DNA of 64,000 bases, from the NCBI GenBank assembly GCA_963971425.1, contig OZ020517.1, positions 9,302,501 through 9,366,500 on the forward strand, written 5' to 3'. Shown here piece by piece: positions 35,838 to 49,328 of this stretch. Origin of the DNA: Bryoerythrophyllum caledonicum. Its lineage: Eukaryota; Streptophyta; Bryopsida; Pottiales; Pottiaceae. Positions within the stretch are counted from its first letter, which is position 1. Every line of letters starts with the position of its first letter. The notes below the pieces were generated by a model. That model was not told the DNA's origin and made no database searches. It saw nothing but the letters and a program-made list of their open reading frames with translations. The position numbers and the translations under genes are program-made.

Positions 35838-38800
35838 TTAGGAAGGGACGGGGTTGGGTTGACTTGAAGTTTGAGATTTGCCTCCCTTAGAGTTTGAGGA
35901 GAACAATCCTTTCAGCGGATTCCAGCGATTCAATCTGTAAGAGGGATTCTTGAACGCTCTCACCGAGTTCGCACAGACGAGCAACGTGCCGCCTTCGTGC
36001 ATGAGTACCTATATCCAGTAATTTGCAATTGAAAGTTAGTGTCTGTACAGTTTGAGTGACAGGGAAATGTAATACTATTAACTGATAGATGACTATTGAA
36101 AAGGGAGAGAACGTACTGCAAGCCAAAGAGGAAGCACTCCTAAAACTGAGGGCAAACCAGCAAGGAATATAGAGAACAGTGCAAGCGCCACGCTTTGCTT
36201 AACCTGTAGTTGCACAATACAGGATTTCAGTTGTAAAATATTCAACAAATCCTAGATGATACAATGAAATAGAACAAAGAAATCAGATTGCCACATCTTG
36301 ATAACCAACATGATCTATGTGCTATGTAAAAATGAAATCTCATGGCAAAATTATGCAAAGCATCTAGAAGGCTAACCAGATCACATCAAGGAAGAGAATT
36401 ACAAGATGTGGAGAAGAAAACATTTCCTACAGTAAAATCAAGTCATACCAGAGAAGTAGTCTGATGGGCTTTGGCGATAACAAAGGGTACACCGTCAATC
36501 TCGTTTTGAAGTAAAAGTACATCTGCCACTTGCACAGCAGTTGCACTTGCATTTTTGGCAAGAACAATTCCTACTGTTGCAGCTGCTAAAGCTGGACCAT
36601 CATTGATGCCGTCTCCAACCATTACAAGACCCCCGCAGTCTGCTTGACATAATTGAAAGCATTGATTATTTGAACAATCGTCACAGCTTGAGTTACAGGC
36701 AAATATAATAAAAGTAAGTTTCTTAATATTCAACCTCTTATTGCGGCAAAAAGGCTGCACAGTTGCGTGACAAAATTTCAAGGCAGATGATAGAAAATTG
36801 TTAATTGAGGCTCTGAATCTTACCTTTTTCTTGTGTCAAGCGCTGCACTCTAGAGAGCTTGTCTTCGGGCTTTAAACCTGCATGAAACTCATCGATTTCC
36901 ACCATTTTTGCCACTCTTTCTGCAGTCCTGGCATTATCTCCAGTCAACATCAATACGCGTAGACCGCAAAGCGCCTTCAGAGTATTCACAACAGCAGCTG
37001 CGTTCTTCCTCAACTCATCCTCGAAATGAAACAATGTGACCTACAATATTTACGAGTTTGTGATTAGAAATATACATTTGCCAATTATCACCTCTACAAA
37101 TGTGACACTCCGGCATAGGTGAATTGGGGCATATAAAAATAATCCTGCTTTAAATTAACTCATGAGGTGCAAATACGATGGTGCATCGTAACCAAGTAGA
37201 CATTTGCACAAGAGTCCACTTCCAGACGACGATACAATTTAAAGACAAAATTACCTTCTTCTCCACAGATAGTGCAGCCTGGACCAACTCTTTGCTGTAC
37301 GCAGAGTTCCCAGCAGCTTCTCTAATTTTGGAAGCCTCGGAAGAGCTTGATTGTGAAGATGCTACATACTCCAAGGAGCCCAAGCGTGCCTCTTGTCTTT
37401 CTTTCTCTCCGGCCTAACCAAAAGACAAAAAATAGGCGACTGAGATCTCAACTGCTAGAAGAAGAATGTTCGACACTGCACAGGGAAGTTTCAAGAAGAG
37501 AACTTACTTCCACATTGACAACAGCTGCAAGTCCCTGTCCAGGAATTGATTCAAAGTTTTCAACTTCAACTCCTGGAAGACTCTTTCCTTGTGAGTGATC
37601 TACTACAGCCCTGCATCAAACATAGCAATATAATGTAAATATGGCACTGTCAAAGTATGTTGCTTCTAAGAAAGTGTAAATGCTTTGTTGGTAAACAAGC
37701 TAATTACCTTGCGATAGGGTGAGTGGCGCCTCGCTCCATTGCTGCCGCAACAGCAAGTGCTTGTCCCTCACAACTAGGAGTACAGCATGGACCTGAAGCT
37801 AAATCGTGACCACGAAGTGGCTCTATTGCTTTGCATCGAAGCTCTCCAGTGGTAAGAGTTCCAGTCTTATCAAATGCTACTGTATCACAAGTTGCTAATG
37901 CATCTAAAACCTCTCCTCCCTTCAAAAGAATACCCTGTAACAAAAGCACATGACAAGTCAGATGGATTGGTTCTAAATTGTTGACAATATGTAGTGGCTA
38001 GAAAAATAATGTTGTTGACTATATGTACTGGCTAACGCATTGTCAACAAGTAAACTCAATTCTCAAAAAAAAAACCATTAAAAACTTTTGCCAGACGCAA
38101 GACAAGCTACAATTAGTACCTTTCTGGCGCAGGAACTAACTGCAGTCGCATACGCAAGAGGGGCAACAGCCAAGGCACATGGTGAAGCAGCTACCATCAA
38201 GCCTAATGCCCGGTAAAGAGAACCTCGGATACCTGACAGCCATTACAAACCAATTTACTTTAACTTCACTTACTGCAGCATATAATAGTCAGACGACAAG
38301 ATAGGTTTTGCAGATTTCTAAAACCAAGTACTAGTAATTCAGATTCATATGCACAACCCTGTACGTATTCTACTTTCCTTGTTAAACTGCTACACGACAC
38401 GAGAGAATGATTACAGTAACAAACCTTGAGAATTCAGGAAAGGCCACTTGAATAACACAGGTCCAAGCAGAGCGACAGCAACTGACATGGCCAGCACTAA
38501 TTGGCTGTAACGTTCAGTAAATTCATCTAGCCACCGCTCCAACTTTGGACTACTTGATTGCGCATCTTGAGTGAGTTTCATGATTCGAGCCACTGTTGAC
38601 TCCGACCACACCCTTGTTGCCTGCAAATTCATGGAATCGTGATGAAAGACAGTTCTTAGAACCAAGAAAAACAATCGAGTGGAACACAGACACTGAATTC
38701 TTAATCCTAAAGAAAACATGATATTGGGTGGATGCCCTTTAGGCAAAAGAGGTTTTGTCAAATAAGATTAAAAAAATCTCCATCTTAAATCAAGAGATAA

Positions 38801-41521
38801 TTTACCTTCACAATCATGATTCCATCCAAGTTGCGGGCGCCACCAGGAATAGCATCGCCTGCTTGCTTTTCAACAGGAGTGGACTCTCCTGTCAGATGCT
38901 CCACTGTAACTGTAGCCTTCCCTTCGTACACATCCCCATCCACTGGAACTACCTGCAGAACAATGCCTTTTCAGTTTTCATTTACACAAGAATCGCTTCC
39001 AAACCTATCATATGCACCACCCCAAACGATTATTTGCACTAGGTAGAATCTATTTTATTACAAAGAAAGAGACACGGTCCACCACCACAACATACTAATT
39101 AAGAATTTTCAATAAAATCTTTCTTGCAGACAACTTCAGAGTATGTGGGCTTTTGATAGAACACACCTCACCAGCTTTAACTAGCACGTAAGCCCCTACA
39201 GCAACTTCCTTCACAGGCAGCTGCTTGTAAGGGACTGTTGATAGGGAAGGGGGGTTTCTTTCATTAAAATCGTCCAAAACAAGAGCAAACTCAGGGTTTC
39301 TATCTTTCAGCGCCTTCACGTCACCCATTGCCTTCGCTGTAAAATAGTCCTCCGCTGCAGGAACACATAGAGAGATCGACGATCAGGAACATACATAACA
39401 GTCGCCACTTCAGACAAAGAAGAGAAAGACTATCTCATAATCTGACGCCAACCGACGACATTAAACCGGAATCGTACCAAGGTGAGACAAACTGAACATG
39501 GCAAGGAGGAGGCCGCCTTCCAAAGCGCTTCCCATGATCACTGATGCCAAAGCTGCAAATGCCATAAGCACATGGATGTTGACATTCCCTCCAGCTATGT
39601 CAATGGTGGCGTCTAACAAAGCTGGCACCTGCCAAGTAAACACAAACCTATTCAACAGGAATTCACAATCTGTGGAGCTAAAATAAACATACAATACAAG
39701 TTCTACAAACTGAATTGTGGCCAATAGTTCTTTAAGCCACCAAGTTTCTCTAGATTCTGTAGCCACCAAACCGCTTCACCACCTGAAAAGAAACTGATCT
39801 TCTAACAAACACGATACAGAGTAAACAAACAGAAATTCATCATAAACTGCCTTCTACAATAAACGCAGTATCCAGAGTAAATCGTTTCCAAAGATCAGTA
39901 CAGACGCACTCCTGTTAGTGGAAGCGCAGGGATCACGAGCAGATTCTGGTACGAGGCAGCCTGGGGAAGAACCAACGGCACAACGGCTCCCAACAACAAA
40001 AGAACTGTAGAGACACACACGGCGGCGACATTTTCTCTCCACGCCTCTGCAATCACCGCAATTCCAAGCACTTCCGCCGCCTTCTTGATCAACTTCTGTA
40101 CAGCGTTCAAGGTGGCCGAATGTCCATGACTATGACCGCAACCATGTGAATGTCCATGATGCTCATGCTCATGCGAGTGATCATGGTCATGGTTACAGGA
40201 TCCATGAGAGTGGTCGTGTTCTTCCTCCTCCTGCCATCAATACACAGTCTCAATAAAACACGACCAGCAGGACCGTCACACCATCACTGTAAATAAGTTC
40301 GATAGCTTCACATGTAAATAGAATGAAAAAATATGTCAAGAATTCTAATCGTAAAAGGCCGTTCTAGTGTCACCAACAATGTATTGATTGATCCAACAAT
40401 CCTTGTTGCTTTACGAGAAATAGACGGTTTGTATCACTAATGTAGACAAGTAGTGTCACTTACTCGGACACTAAATATTATATAACACTAATTATCATTT
40501 CAGAATTATCGATTTCAGAGTGGCACAATACTTTAGCTCGTTACCAAAAAAAAAAAAACTCTTACAGCTACCTAATTCAACACAAATAAGGAGCATTACC
40601 TCTGATCCATGGGAATGGTCGTGATCATGGCCACCATGATTATGTGTCGACGAATGCGAATGAAAGGCAACTACAACTCGCGCAGCTACTGACGCGCCGA
40701 GCAAAATCTTATAAAATTGCGCATCAGGGAACTCGCTTCTCGTGCCAATCCTGGAACCAACCGGCCCGAGAGCACATACCGCCCTCAGCCGCTCCCCTGC
40801 AAACACCAAAAAATTCCAAGAAAACAACTAAACCTCAATGTCGCCACAGAAACCCTGAACCGGCTTCCAAACTTCCATAAAAATTCGCTGATCTCAGCGT
40901 TTCCACCGAGAGACACCTCACGCACTCCAGACAACTGCAAATAATCCTAACGAGAAAATCTAAACCTCACAAAACACCGCAATGCAGCTACATCAACCCT
41001 AACCCGACGCTCTTCAACATTAATTCTTCAACATAAAATTTCATTGGCCTCCAAAACAAAGACAATACCGCTGAAAGACGCCTCACGCACTCCGGAATTT
41101 TGCAAAAGAAATCTAACAAAGAAAATGAAATCTCACAAAAACACCGGCGCTCTTCAACATTAATTCTTCAACATAAAAATCCATTGGCCTCCAAAATAAA
41201 GACAATTCCACTGAAAGACGCCTCACGCACTCCGAAAATTTGCAAATAAATCTAACAAAGCAAACTAAACCTCACAAAAACACCGGCTCACTGCGCAACC
41301 CTAACTCACAGAAACCGAAGCTCCTCACCGCAAATCCTTCCATAAAAATAAAAACAAATCTCACCTCTACAACTGACGGCAATTGCCGCCTCGCGCGCTC
41401 CTCCAGAAACCTGCAAAAAACTCTTCCTCCGCAGCTCCAAACCGAAACTCTTCCTCGAAACGCCTCCATTGCTCGAAGTAATCGTCAAGACGCTCCGCGA
41501 AGCCCCGCAACACATCAACAT
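35838..41521 (-). CDS. HMA1: Plastid-type heavy-metal P1B ATPase HMA1, 15 exons
   Basis: Exons 41521-41365, 40796-40600, 40230-39910, 39628-39478, 39354-39167, 38952-38806, 38620-38425, 38232-38120, 37934-37708, 37610-37508, 37413-37255, 37040-36824, 36639-36449, 36203-36117 and 36008-35838 sum to 2,625 bp with every phase consistent: 874 aa, versus about 819 in Arabidopsis. It pumps Zn/Cu/other metals across the chloroplast envelope, driven by ATP. The N terminus is a Ser/Arg-rich transit peptide. A His-rich metal-binding tail (HGHSHGCGHSHGHS) follows. Then come the actuator HLTGES, SPCALA in the ion path (HMA1-specific, in place of CPC), phosphorylated Asp in FDKTGTLTTGE (about residue 512), HP in ATHPIAR, MLTGDN and MVGDGINDGPAL. 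The start is the first ATG of exon 1. Intron 1 carries a 140-bp tandem duplication. Confidence 0.96.
41011..41290. repeat. 140-bp tandem duplication in HMA1 intron 1
   Basis: Two copies start at 41011 and 41151 with TCTTCAACATTAATTCTTCA and end near ACACCGGC. A third, partial and diverged copy lies upstream at about 40895-40976. Confidence 0.85.
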
Positions 41522-42938
41522 GGTGTCCTCCTACCTAACTTAGCACCGCAAAAACTCCATCGCTCCGGAATCACGTCCAAACATATTGCGACGCGAACTG
41601 CTTCGTCCCGGTTCCCCGTCCAACGGTCGCACTCCCCAGCCCCCGGCAGGAGAAACTCTCACAAGGACGGCGACCCCGCCCGCTGGTCGGAGCTTCCGCC
41701 CGTAAAATGGCAGCACGCGGACTCACTTTTCAAATGTGGGCCACATGCTTTATGATGTCAAAATGAGGACAGAGTGTGCTCACTGTTGAAGCCATCTGGA
41801 CTCATTTTCCTGTATATTTTGGGACAGTATGGAGGTGTTGTTGCTCATATGGAGTCATTTGAGTGTTAAAAGGAGGCCACATCGCCTCACTTCAGGAGAA
41901 GGATGAGTAACGCATGTGACTGGCCATTTAAGTGTAAATTAGTGAGTGCGAATCAGTGAGTTATTGGCCGGTTAGTAAGGTGACTGGGTGACAGTGCATT
42001 AGTGATCTCTGGGTGGTTAGTGATGAGGTGACTGCCGCGAGTGAATTAGTGAGCTCTTGTTGATTAGTGAGGTTTTGGGGAGTTTGATTTTTCTTTCAGT
42101 GATGTGCAGAAGGGGCTGTGTTGGGACTAGAGAGGCTCGGTGCACGTGTTTCTTTGCGTTGGCCCTGTCCAGTCTCTCCACAGCCCTCTCTGTGTGTTAT
42201 TGGTGATTAGTGAGGTGGTTAGTGTGGTGATTAGTCAGGAAGCGAATGGAAGCCTTCGACTTCTTGCGTGCAAATCCTGACTTTTGGACGGATTTTTGCG
42301 CGTGAATATGAAGGCTCTCGCTCGTTACCTGCATTTGGAGAAGAATCATGGAGGCAATTTTATCTTCTATTTCGTGAGGAATTCATGGTACATGTATGAT
42401 TATCAGGTTGTTGATCCTGGTAGAATATAATCTCTTTGTCAATACTATGAGCTTGCTCAAACCATTGCCGCAAACCTGTGCACAAATCCCCACATTAGTT
42501 AGTCAGAAAGGATCAACGAAATAGATGCATCTGTGATCAATTTTGAGCTATTTAGTAGACACGACTCTAGTTGTGTTCTGTTACTTTGTGTGTTATTTCC
42601 ACACAAAGTATAATCAAAAGTGTGTAACGAAGGGTAGATTGTCCCTGGTACGATCAGAAGATGAAACTTGTGCAAATGGTGTAATATACCTTTGTATTAG
42701 CCTTGACGAAGCAAAACCAAACCTGCACCTTCGGTAGCTTTGGTTTAGCAAGCACCAACTGGAAAACAACGAGTATTCTGCAGAACAGGCCAATAAACTG
42801 TAAGAAAAACTGACCTTACAACATGGGGTACTCTGGGAAGTTGATACTCTTATCTAAAGAGGTTTAAGGTGCCATTTCAGTTTGTAACTTGAATTAAAGA
42901 AATGGCAACAATGATCACATGATTACACTGACCTCCCT
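41522..42938. other. HMA1 promoter side and spacer to the PPR gene
   Basis: From 41930 to 42240 the motif TTAGTGAG/TTAGTGATG recurs irregularly about ten times. Otherwise nothing is supported. The HMA1 5' UTR and promoter should lie just above 41521. Confidence 0.45.
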
Positions 42939-45355
42939 TCAAGGCACCAAGACTCGCCTCCCAGCTTTCCGTTTCTGCTTGCTCAGGCTCTGAAGAAAGT
43001 AGCGCACCAACTCAGCAAACGTGGGATGATCCATGCCCTGCCCTTCCATGTTCCTCCTCAAGGTCTCGCACGCCAGAACGAAGTTGCCCTTCCCGAACAC
43101 CTCGAACACCAACGGATCCGTGGCCACCTCCGCCACGGCCTCCAGGTTCCCAAACACCACCATCTCCTCCAACAACTTCCCCCTCATTATCCCCTCCTCA
43201 ACAAAGGCGTCCACCACAGCGCCATAGGTCACCAGGTCAGGCGCCACCCCGTTGTCCTGCATGGTGATCACCAGCTCGTGGAGCTCCCAGAACCGGTTCA
43301 TCTTGGCGTACGCCAACGCCATGATGTTGCAAGTGGTCAAATCAGGGAAGAAACCTGCGTAGTTCATGTTCTCGAACTCGACCCTGAGCTCCTCCATCGC
43401 AAAGTTGGCTGCATACGACAGGAGGAGCGCGTTCCAGAGGTAGTTCCCTACCGCCCTCCTCCTCATGCCAACTCTTTTCACGAACGTCCTCAGCTGGTAA
43501 AACAAACTCTTCTTCACGTAGCTCCGCACCATGGCTTTGATGGTCTTGTGGCCGGGTATAAAGGAGTAGCTCAAGAGGAGTTCGTAGTGTTGCTCCATTT
43601 CTTTGACGAGGCCTGCTTCGGCGTATGCTTGCACTACTGCGTTAAGAGTGGGCGAGTCGGCGTACATGTTGATCAGGCTCATCTCCTTGGCTGCTCTGTG
43701 CATCTCGGTGAAGAGATGCCCCTGGGCGTAGGCTTTGATCAGGGCTCTGTATGTGTGCTCGTCGGGGGCGATGCCGGAGGCTTTCATGCTGGTGAAGGTG
43801 CTCCACATGGTGTCGTACATCCCGTGTTTCCCATACGCGTGGATGAGACCTGTGTGTATAAGATTAAGAAAGTCACAAGATACCCCTTAAAGGCAGATCA
43901 CAAAAGAGAAGGGCGGATGGCGTTCATCTTATGCAAACATTTCCCTTCACTTTCAAAGATGGTTGGAGCTACTTTGACTTGAGTTGAGTGACCACCAAAC
44001 TCTTCTATGTAGGAAAGAGTAGTCAAACAAGTAGGGGGTAACTTATTGAGGTGTGCACAAAGCAAATACTCACCTGTATATGTGACAGTGTTAGGCATTG
44101 CATCGCCAGACAACACCATGTCCTTGAGAAGAAGCTCAGCCTCCATGAATTGTCCCCGCTCTGCGTAGCTCTGGAGAAGGCATGTGTAAGTCACCACGCT
44201 CGGTCGGAGGCCCAATTCACACATTTCAATGAAAAGAGCCCGAGCTTCCACTGGCATGTGCGCTCGGCCCAGCATGCGGATGAGTTTCGTGTAGTGCAGC
44301 TCGCATGAGCGGTAACCGTCTTGCTGTTTCCACCATTCAAACATCTGGTGAGACAAGAAGCAAATCAGTTAAACATCTAATGTTTGGAAATCAACGAACA
44401 AGGATCACTTAGAGACCATTCAAACATCTGATGCTTGGAATCAGCAAACAAGTACAGCACATGAACCTGGTTGCCCTAAAATACAAGGAGAATCAAACAT
44501 TACCTCCAGAGCTTCGGGCATGCGGCAGTGAGTATGCAAGTAGTCCACTACGGCCCAATACACAGGCGGACTCCACTCGGTCATGCTCTCTAAGATGTCC
44601 AAAGGACTCCGCCCGGAGCGAAGCTCTTCCACCACCTCGGCCCTCTTCTGCCTCCCAGATTTTTTGCGAGGAGGTGGTACAAAATCTTCATCCTCCACAA
44701 GCGCTGTGGCTGCATCCAAAAATGAACCAAATCAATTGTAATAAAGACCAATTTAGAGAGGGCTTTCTAAACTGCCAAAGTAAGAGAAACGACTCCCAAT
44801 CAATAGTGAATTGTAACAAAGTGGATCATATCTGCGTTTTCAAGAAAAGAATGGCTCACTTGTCTCAACGCCATCCGAACTGCCTCCAACGCTCAGCGCA
44901 CTGGATTCTGGTCGTGAACTTTCCTGAAAAATTGAAAGCAACTGTCTACTTATTATCAAGAAAAGCGAAACGAATGTCGGAAATCCTTCTACAAAAGATG
45001 GTGATTAAGGTCATTACAGCTGAGTGGTAATGCTCATCGTGTTGGCTAGACAGGGGCGACGTATACGCAACAGCTCTGGAAACCCTAATTCCTTTCGTGT
45101 CAAATTCTGCAACAAACAGAGACCATGAAGAGAAATTGGCAGAAATCACGCATCGAAATTGGAAACCCAACATTCTCAACAAGAGGCATATCCCAAAAAC
45201 AGCGATAGGGTATGTCGAAACGCACCTCGACCGCGGTGAAGAATGCGAAGATGTTGGCAGACACTCCCAAAACCCAAAACCCTGCAGCTCCTGAGACAGA
45301 TATTCAATCCAGGACTTGGATGCGCCCCGCCGCTGATCAACATCGTTCTGTGCAT
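42939..45355 (-). CDS. P-class pentatricopeptide repeat (PPR) protein, six exons
   Basis: Exons 45355-45226, 45106-45018, 44923-44860, 44709-44504, 44344-44074 and 43849-42939 give 556 aa with all phases consistent. The N terminus (MHRTMLISGG, then Arg- and Cys-rich, VLGFGSVC) is transit-peptide-like. A linker RKKSGRQKRAEVVEEL precedes a run of about nine 35-residue PPR units, with clear copies such as LRPSVVTYTCLLQSYAERGQ, APDEHTYRALIKAYAQG and VAPDLVTYGAVVDAFVEEG. PPR proteins bind organellar RNA in a sequence-specific way for processing, stability or translation. No E/DYW editing domain is present; the end is basic (KQKRKAGRRVLVP). Intron positions interrupt the repeat array, which is common outside angiosperms. 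The target and exact orthologue are not assigned. Confidence 0.93.
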
Positions 45356-46992
45356 TCACTCGCCGCGCTTCACCTCATCGCGAGGGAGTCTGCAATTGCG
45401 TACCGGAAACCGACCATAGCTAGAGCTCGGAATCCTCAAATCCGTAAACTGTCGGCTCTCAAATTGACGGCAGCTCTCAAATCTCTGCTCATGTGGTGTA
45501 ATCTGTGACAGAATTCCGTCGTGAAGGTGCAACGTCGTGTGATTAGAATGTCACACGACAACCGTCGCTGAACGTTAGTAACAAATTGCACGGGGCTCTG
45601 GAAAATCTACGAAGGTAATAGACCAGTCGGGAAAAAGGTGAGAAGCATCTACACGGGCGGTACATTTCACTGTTGACCTTTTCCACAGCTCGTAAACCCT
45701 TCATCGTCCAGGAAGCCCGAAATGGGACTCCGGAGGTGCTAGAACTCAATTTGCATGAAATCCATGAGGAACTAGGCTTTGAGATATGAGGTTCATATGT
45801 TGAGGTGCTAAAACTCATTACACAAACACTCTCCAACAATCAGATCATGATTTGGATTTATAGAGCTCTTGGAAAAGCTAGGAATACAACACAAAATACA
45901 CCAAAAACACTAAAATACAGTGAATATTATGCCACAAACTATGTTGTATTCCACACACATGCACATTGATTTTGGTCTTAAATTTTGATTGAACTTCGTC
46001 TTTAAGACATCCTTCATTGTTTTGTGATTGTGGATCTCTCTCCTCACATACGAAACTTCCGTTTTGATTCCTGTAAGGTTGGAACATAACTGTATACAAT
46101 CAAGTAGAAAAAAGCAAAAAAATCACCAATAATTATGTTTAAATATACTCTTCACATATGATATGTCAATGCAAAGCTATCAACCTAGTGCACATGTGAA
46201 CCATTCTAATTTGTAGTAAAAAAATTCTTGCAAGAATCTATTGATGGTTATAGTAGTACACCCTCCAAATTCCACAGTTTTCACTACTAATATACGGTAA
46301 CTTTAAACACTATAATCTATTCCATCAACCGTTGGATGTTGTGCAAAATTTCCCCAAAGTTCAAGCCATGGGTTAAGTTCAACTTTGTAAGGTTAGATAT
46401 TAATATTAGGCATTATATTTCCATCAAATTCCGGTTCAAAAGAAAAAACCAACAGAAATCTTGGTTTTCCAGAAACATCCTTAGACGGTTAAGGATTAAA
46501 TGTCTCAACCGATTGGAGATCAGGAAGATGGGTTAGATGGAGGAAAGCAAAGTGCATCGCTGCTCCGACCCGTGCAAATCAATCCAACAATTCAATCAGC
46601 AACGGCTCCCCGAAAGCCGGTCTCATCCACCACTTTTTGGTACATAATCACTTTCCTGACTCAATAATACCTGACTTAATCATCCACATGATCGTTCGTC
46701 GTTAAAAGTGACGTTCGTCCCTCCCTCGTCGTTTTTTTAACGTCTCCCGCTTCTCGTCAATAATGTCGACGTTCGTTCACCTCTCGTCCAGGTTTCTCGT
46801 CGCAGCAGGCCACAGTGGGAGAAGAGGAGCGATTGATTGCAAAGCTGCAATCGTTGTTGCTGCTTCGATTGCAACCTTCTCCGCCATAGCTCACCACCAG
46901 ATCTCAGCTCCATCCACACTCGCAAGCTCGCCCTCCCGCGCCTACCTCGTGTTGCAGCCGCATCACCACCCGGCGCCGATTGCTCCGTCGCC
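45356..46992. other. Shared upstream region of the PPR (minus) and COPZ (plus) genes
   Basis: 1.6 kb between divergent starts. No gene is supported; the region 45540-46560 is AT-rich with short random frames. The COPZ 5' UTR probably lies within about 46740-46992, where an ATG at 46763 opens an upstream frame that overlaps the COPZ start in another phase. Confidence 0.5.
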
Positions 46993-48432
46993 ATGGATGT
47001 AAGCATTCTCACTCGCATTTCCATTTTCGTTTAGGGTTAGAGTTTGGAAAAACCTGGAGTGGAAGAGCATTTTGCTGGATCTAGGCCTCAATTATGCGAG
47101 TAGAGAGCGTTGAGAGCAGTGCCGTGGATTATGTTGCCGTGGATCGGAGATTGCAGCCGAGGTTTTCGTCTTCTAGGGTTCTAGGGTTTCGTAGTTTGCA
47201 TTTACCTAATGGAAACAGGGAAGTGTTTTAGGTGTGAGGATTTGATTGATGTGCGGGGGTTGTAGGTCTCTACTCCGTTGGTGAAGAATGTGATTCTCCT
47301 AGATTCGGAGGGGAAGCGCGTAGCTGTCAAGTACTTTTCAGATGACTGGCCCAGCCTTTCCGCCAAATTGGCGTTCGAGAAATCTATTTTCACCAAGACG
47401 CAGCGAACAAGTGCTCGCACAGAAGGTGAACTTGATATAATTTTTGAAAATGTTTGGTTGTTGTATTGATATCAGTGGAGTTCGTTTTTGACAGTTTGTT
47501 TTCGAATTGCAGCTGAGATTGGGTTGTTCGATGGGTACATTGTTGTGTACAAATTCATTTCGGACCTCCATTTCTATGTAACGGGAGGTGAAGATGAAAA
47601 CGAGCTTATTCTGGCGACAGTGTTGCAAGGATTTTTCGATGCAGTGGGACTGCTTCTCAGGTTACACCGCGTTTCTTCTTTGTTTGCCTTATGGGTCGTT
47701 AGTGGAGACTCTAGAACTCACTGTGACTGTTATGTTGCAGGAACAACGTTGAGAAAAAGAGCATCCTGGAGAATTTGGATCTGGTTCTTCTTTGCCTTGA
47801 TGAGATTGTGGATGGCGGGTAAATTCACCTCTTTCTTCATAAGTTCGAAGGCTGAAGCATTGATAAATGTCTGCTTTCAGAGCACTGGTGCTAGATGAAT
47901 GTCGTTTGTGGGCACCTTGTCAAGTTTTTGTTTTTACCGATATGCTTGTGTCCTGGACATTTGTGGCTGTTTGAAGGTTACGGACAAGAGTCCCTTAATT
48001 GTTCTGCGGTCCTACAGAATCATATTGGAGACAGACGCGGACGTTATCGCGGGAAGAGTAGCGATGCGAGGTGCTGATGCAGATGTACCCCTTTCGGAGC
48101 AGGTACTGTCATTTCTAGTTTTTCTTTCCCCTAATTTTCAGAAGTTGGTCTGTCTGGTCGTCATTATGTTAGCTGATTCCAGCCACGGTCACTTGCTCTT
48201 TTAGATCACAAATGCAGAAATTTGTTCAGAATTGGTCTGCAGGTTTTTACAGTAGACTCTTTTTTACCGCATTCTTCTTCAAGCGTGTATTCTTGTGAGG
48301 CGTTCAGTTTCTTGTGATTTAATGTGTTTTCACAGTCTCCATTGTGTGACATTTCTCCTTTGTTTTGTGCAGACAATTTCTCAGGCACTTGCTACAGCGA
48401 GGGAGCATTTGGCAAGATCGCTGCTTAAGTAA
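46993..48432 (+). CDS. COPZ: Coatomer subunit zeta, six exons
   Basis: Exons 46993-46998, 47266-47425, 47513-47660, 47741-47818, 48018-48102 and 48373-48432 give 178 aa, the usual length for plants. The protein is the small longin/adaptin-sigma-like subunit of the COPI coat, which pairs with gamma-COP and drives Golgi-to-ER retrograde transport. Recognisable blocks: [77 protein letters not shown] and the C-terminal [18 protein letters not shown]. The first coding exon is only ATG-GAT, then GTAAGC. The start is chosen because the product then begins [10 protein letters not shown], as in other plant zeta-COPs. Confidence 0.95.
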
Positions 48433-49328
48433 AGCATTCGATGTAATCTGCTCACGGTGAGTAAACCTCATTCCATCATCTTCATGTTCATCGTGAACGA
48501 TACATCGTAGTTAATGGTTATGCCACTGAAGGTTCACCGTTGTTCCCAGGTGGTGCTCTTTTTAGAATTTCACGTTTCTCAGTTCTCTTGTATTAGAACA
48601 TGTAGTATACTTTGAGTTGAGAGAACCTGGAAACTGATTCTAGCACATATCTGAAAGATCCTCAGTTGAGTCCTTGGAATAGACAAAATTTCACTCTGGT
48701 ACTACAACTTTGAGTTATCACACTATTAGAGGTATCACACTATTAGAGCAGTGAGTCACTAAATACTTCCGGTCCTAACTAACTGTCTGTACTAACTATC
48801 AGTGGTTTTAATGGTGGCAGGCTGCTGACAGCCTGCTGGAGGACTACTTTGTCAGCTAAGCTTTAACTGTCAACACCACGAAGCCGCCCATCTTTCTGTC
48901 GGCTCTCTTTGTGAGCATTGATTTTGATGATATATTCATGGATATTCAAATCCTTTAATGAAAACGCTTGTATGAGCATATTCTCCGTTGGTTCTTTTTG
49001 TTTGGTCACGGAGTTTTTTATCTACTTTTGGAGTTTTTTTCCCCCATCGAATGTTGTGTCTTGCCTGAGACTTCCGTTGTTTTTCACATAGGAAGCAATT
49101 GCAGATTCCATCTGTTAGCTTCCACTCCAAGATTTTGCCTGCCTTGTATCTTCAGAGGTCACACCATATGTTGTCCAAATCATTTTTGTTTGGAATCTGA
49201 ATTGACTGCATTTGTCGTCCTGTTTTTGTGCATCAAATTGTCTATTCATTTCTCAATCAGTTTTGGAATGTAATCCTCAGATAAGCGTAAGAGCATGCAT
49301 TGCAACTCCTTTACGATATTTGTTGAAG
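48433..49328. other. Spacer after COPZ
   Basis: The first part should be the COPZ 3' UTR. A short direct repeat, TATCACACTATTAGAG, occurs twice at about 48717-48752. Nothing else is supported. Confidence 0.45.

Noticed and set aside
40495-40827. Alternative HMA1 start in the frame ending at 40827
   Set aside because: That frame has no ATG there; a GCAG acceptor at 40797 and an upstream transit-peptide exon at 41521-41365 join in phase.
43026-43982. 318-codon plus-strand frame opposite the PPR gene
   Set aside because: Composition shadow of the PPR exon; it runs across a real intron boundary and has no motif.
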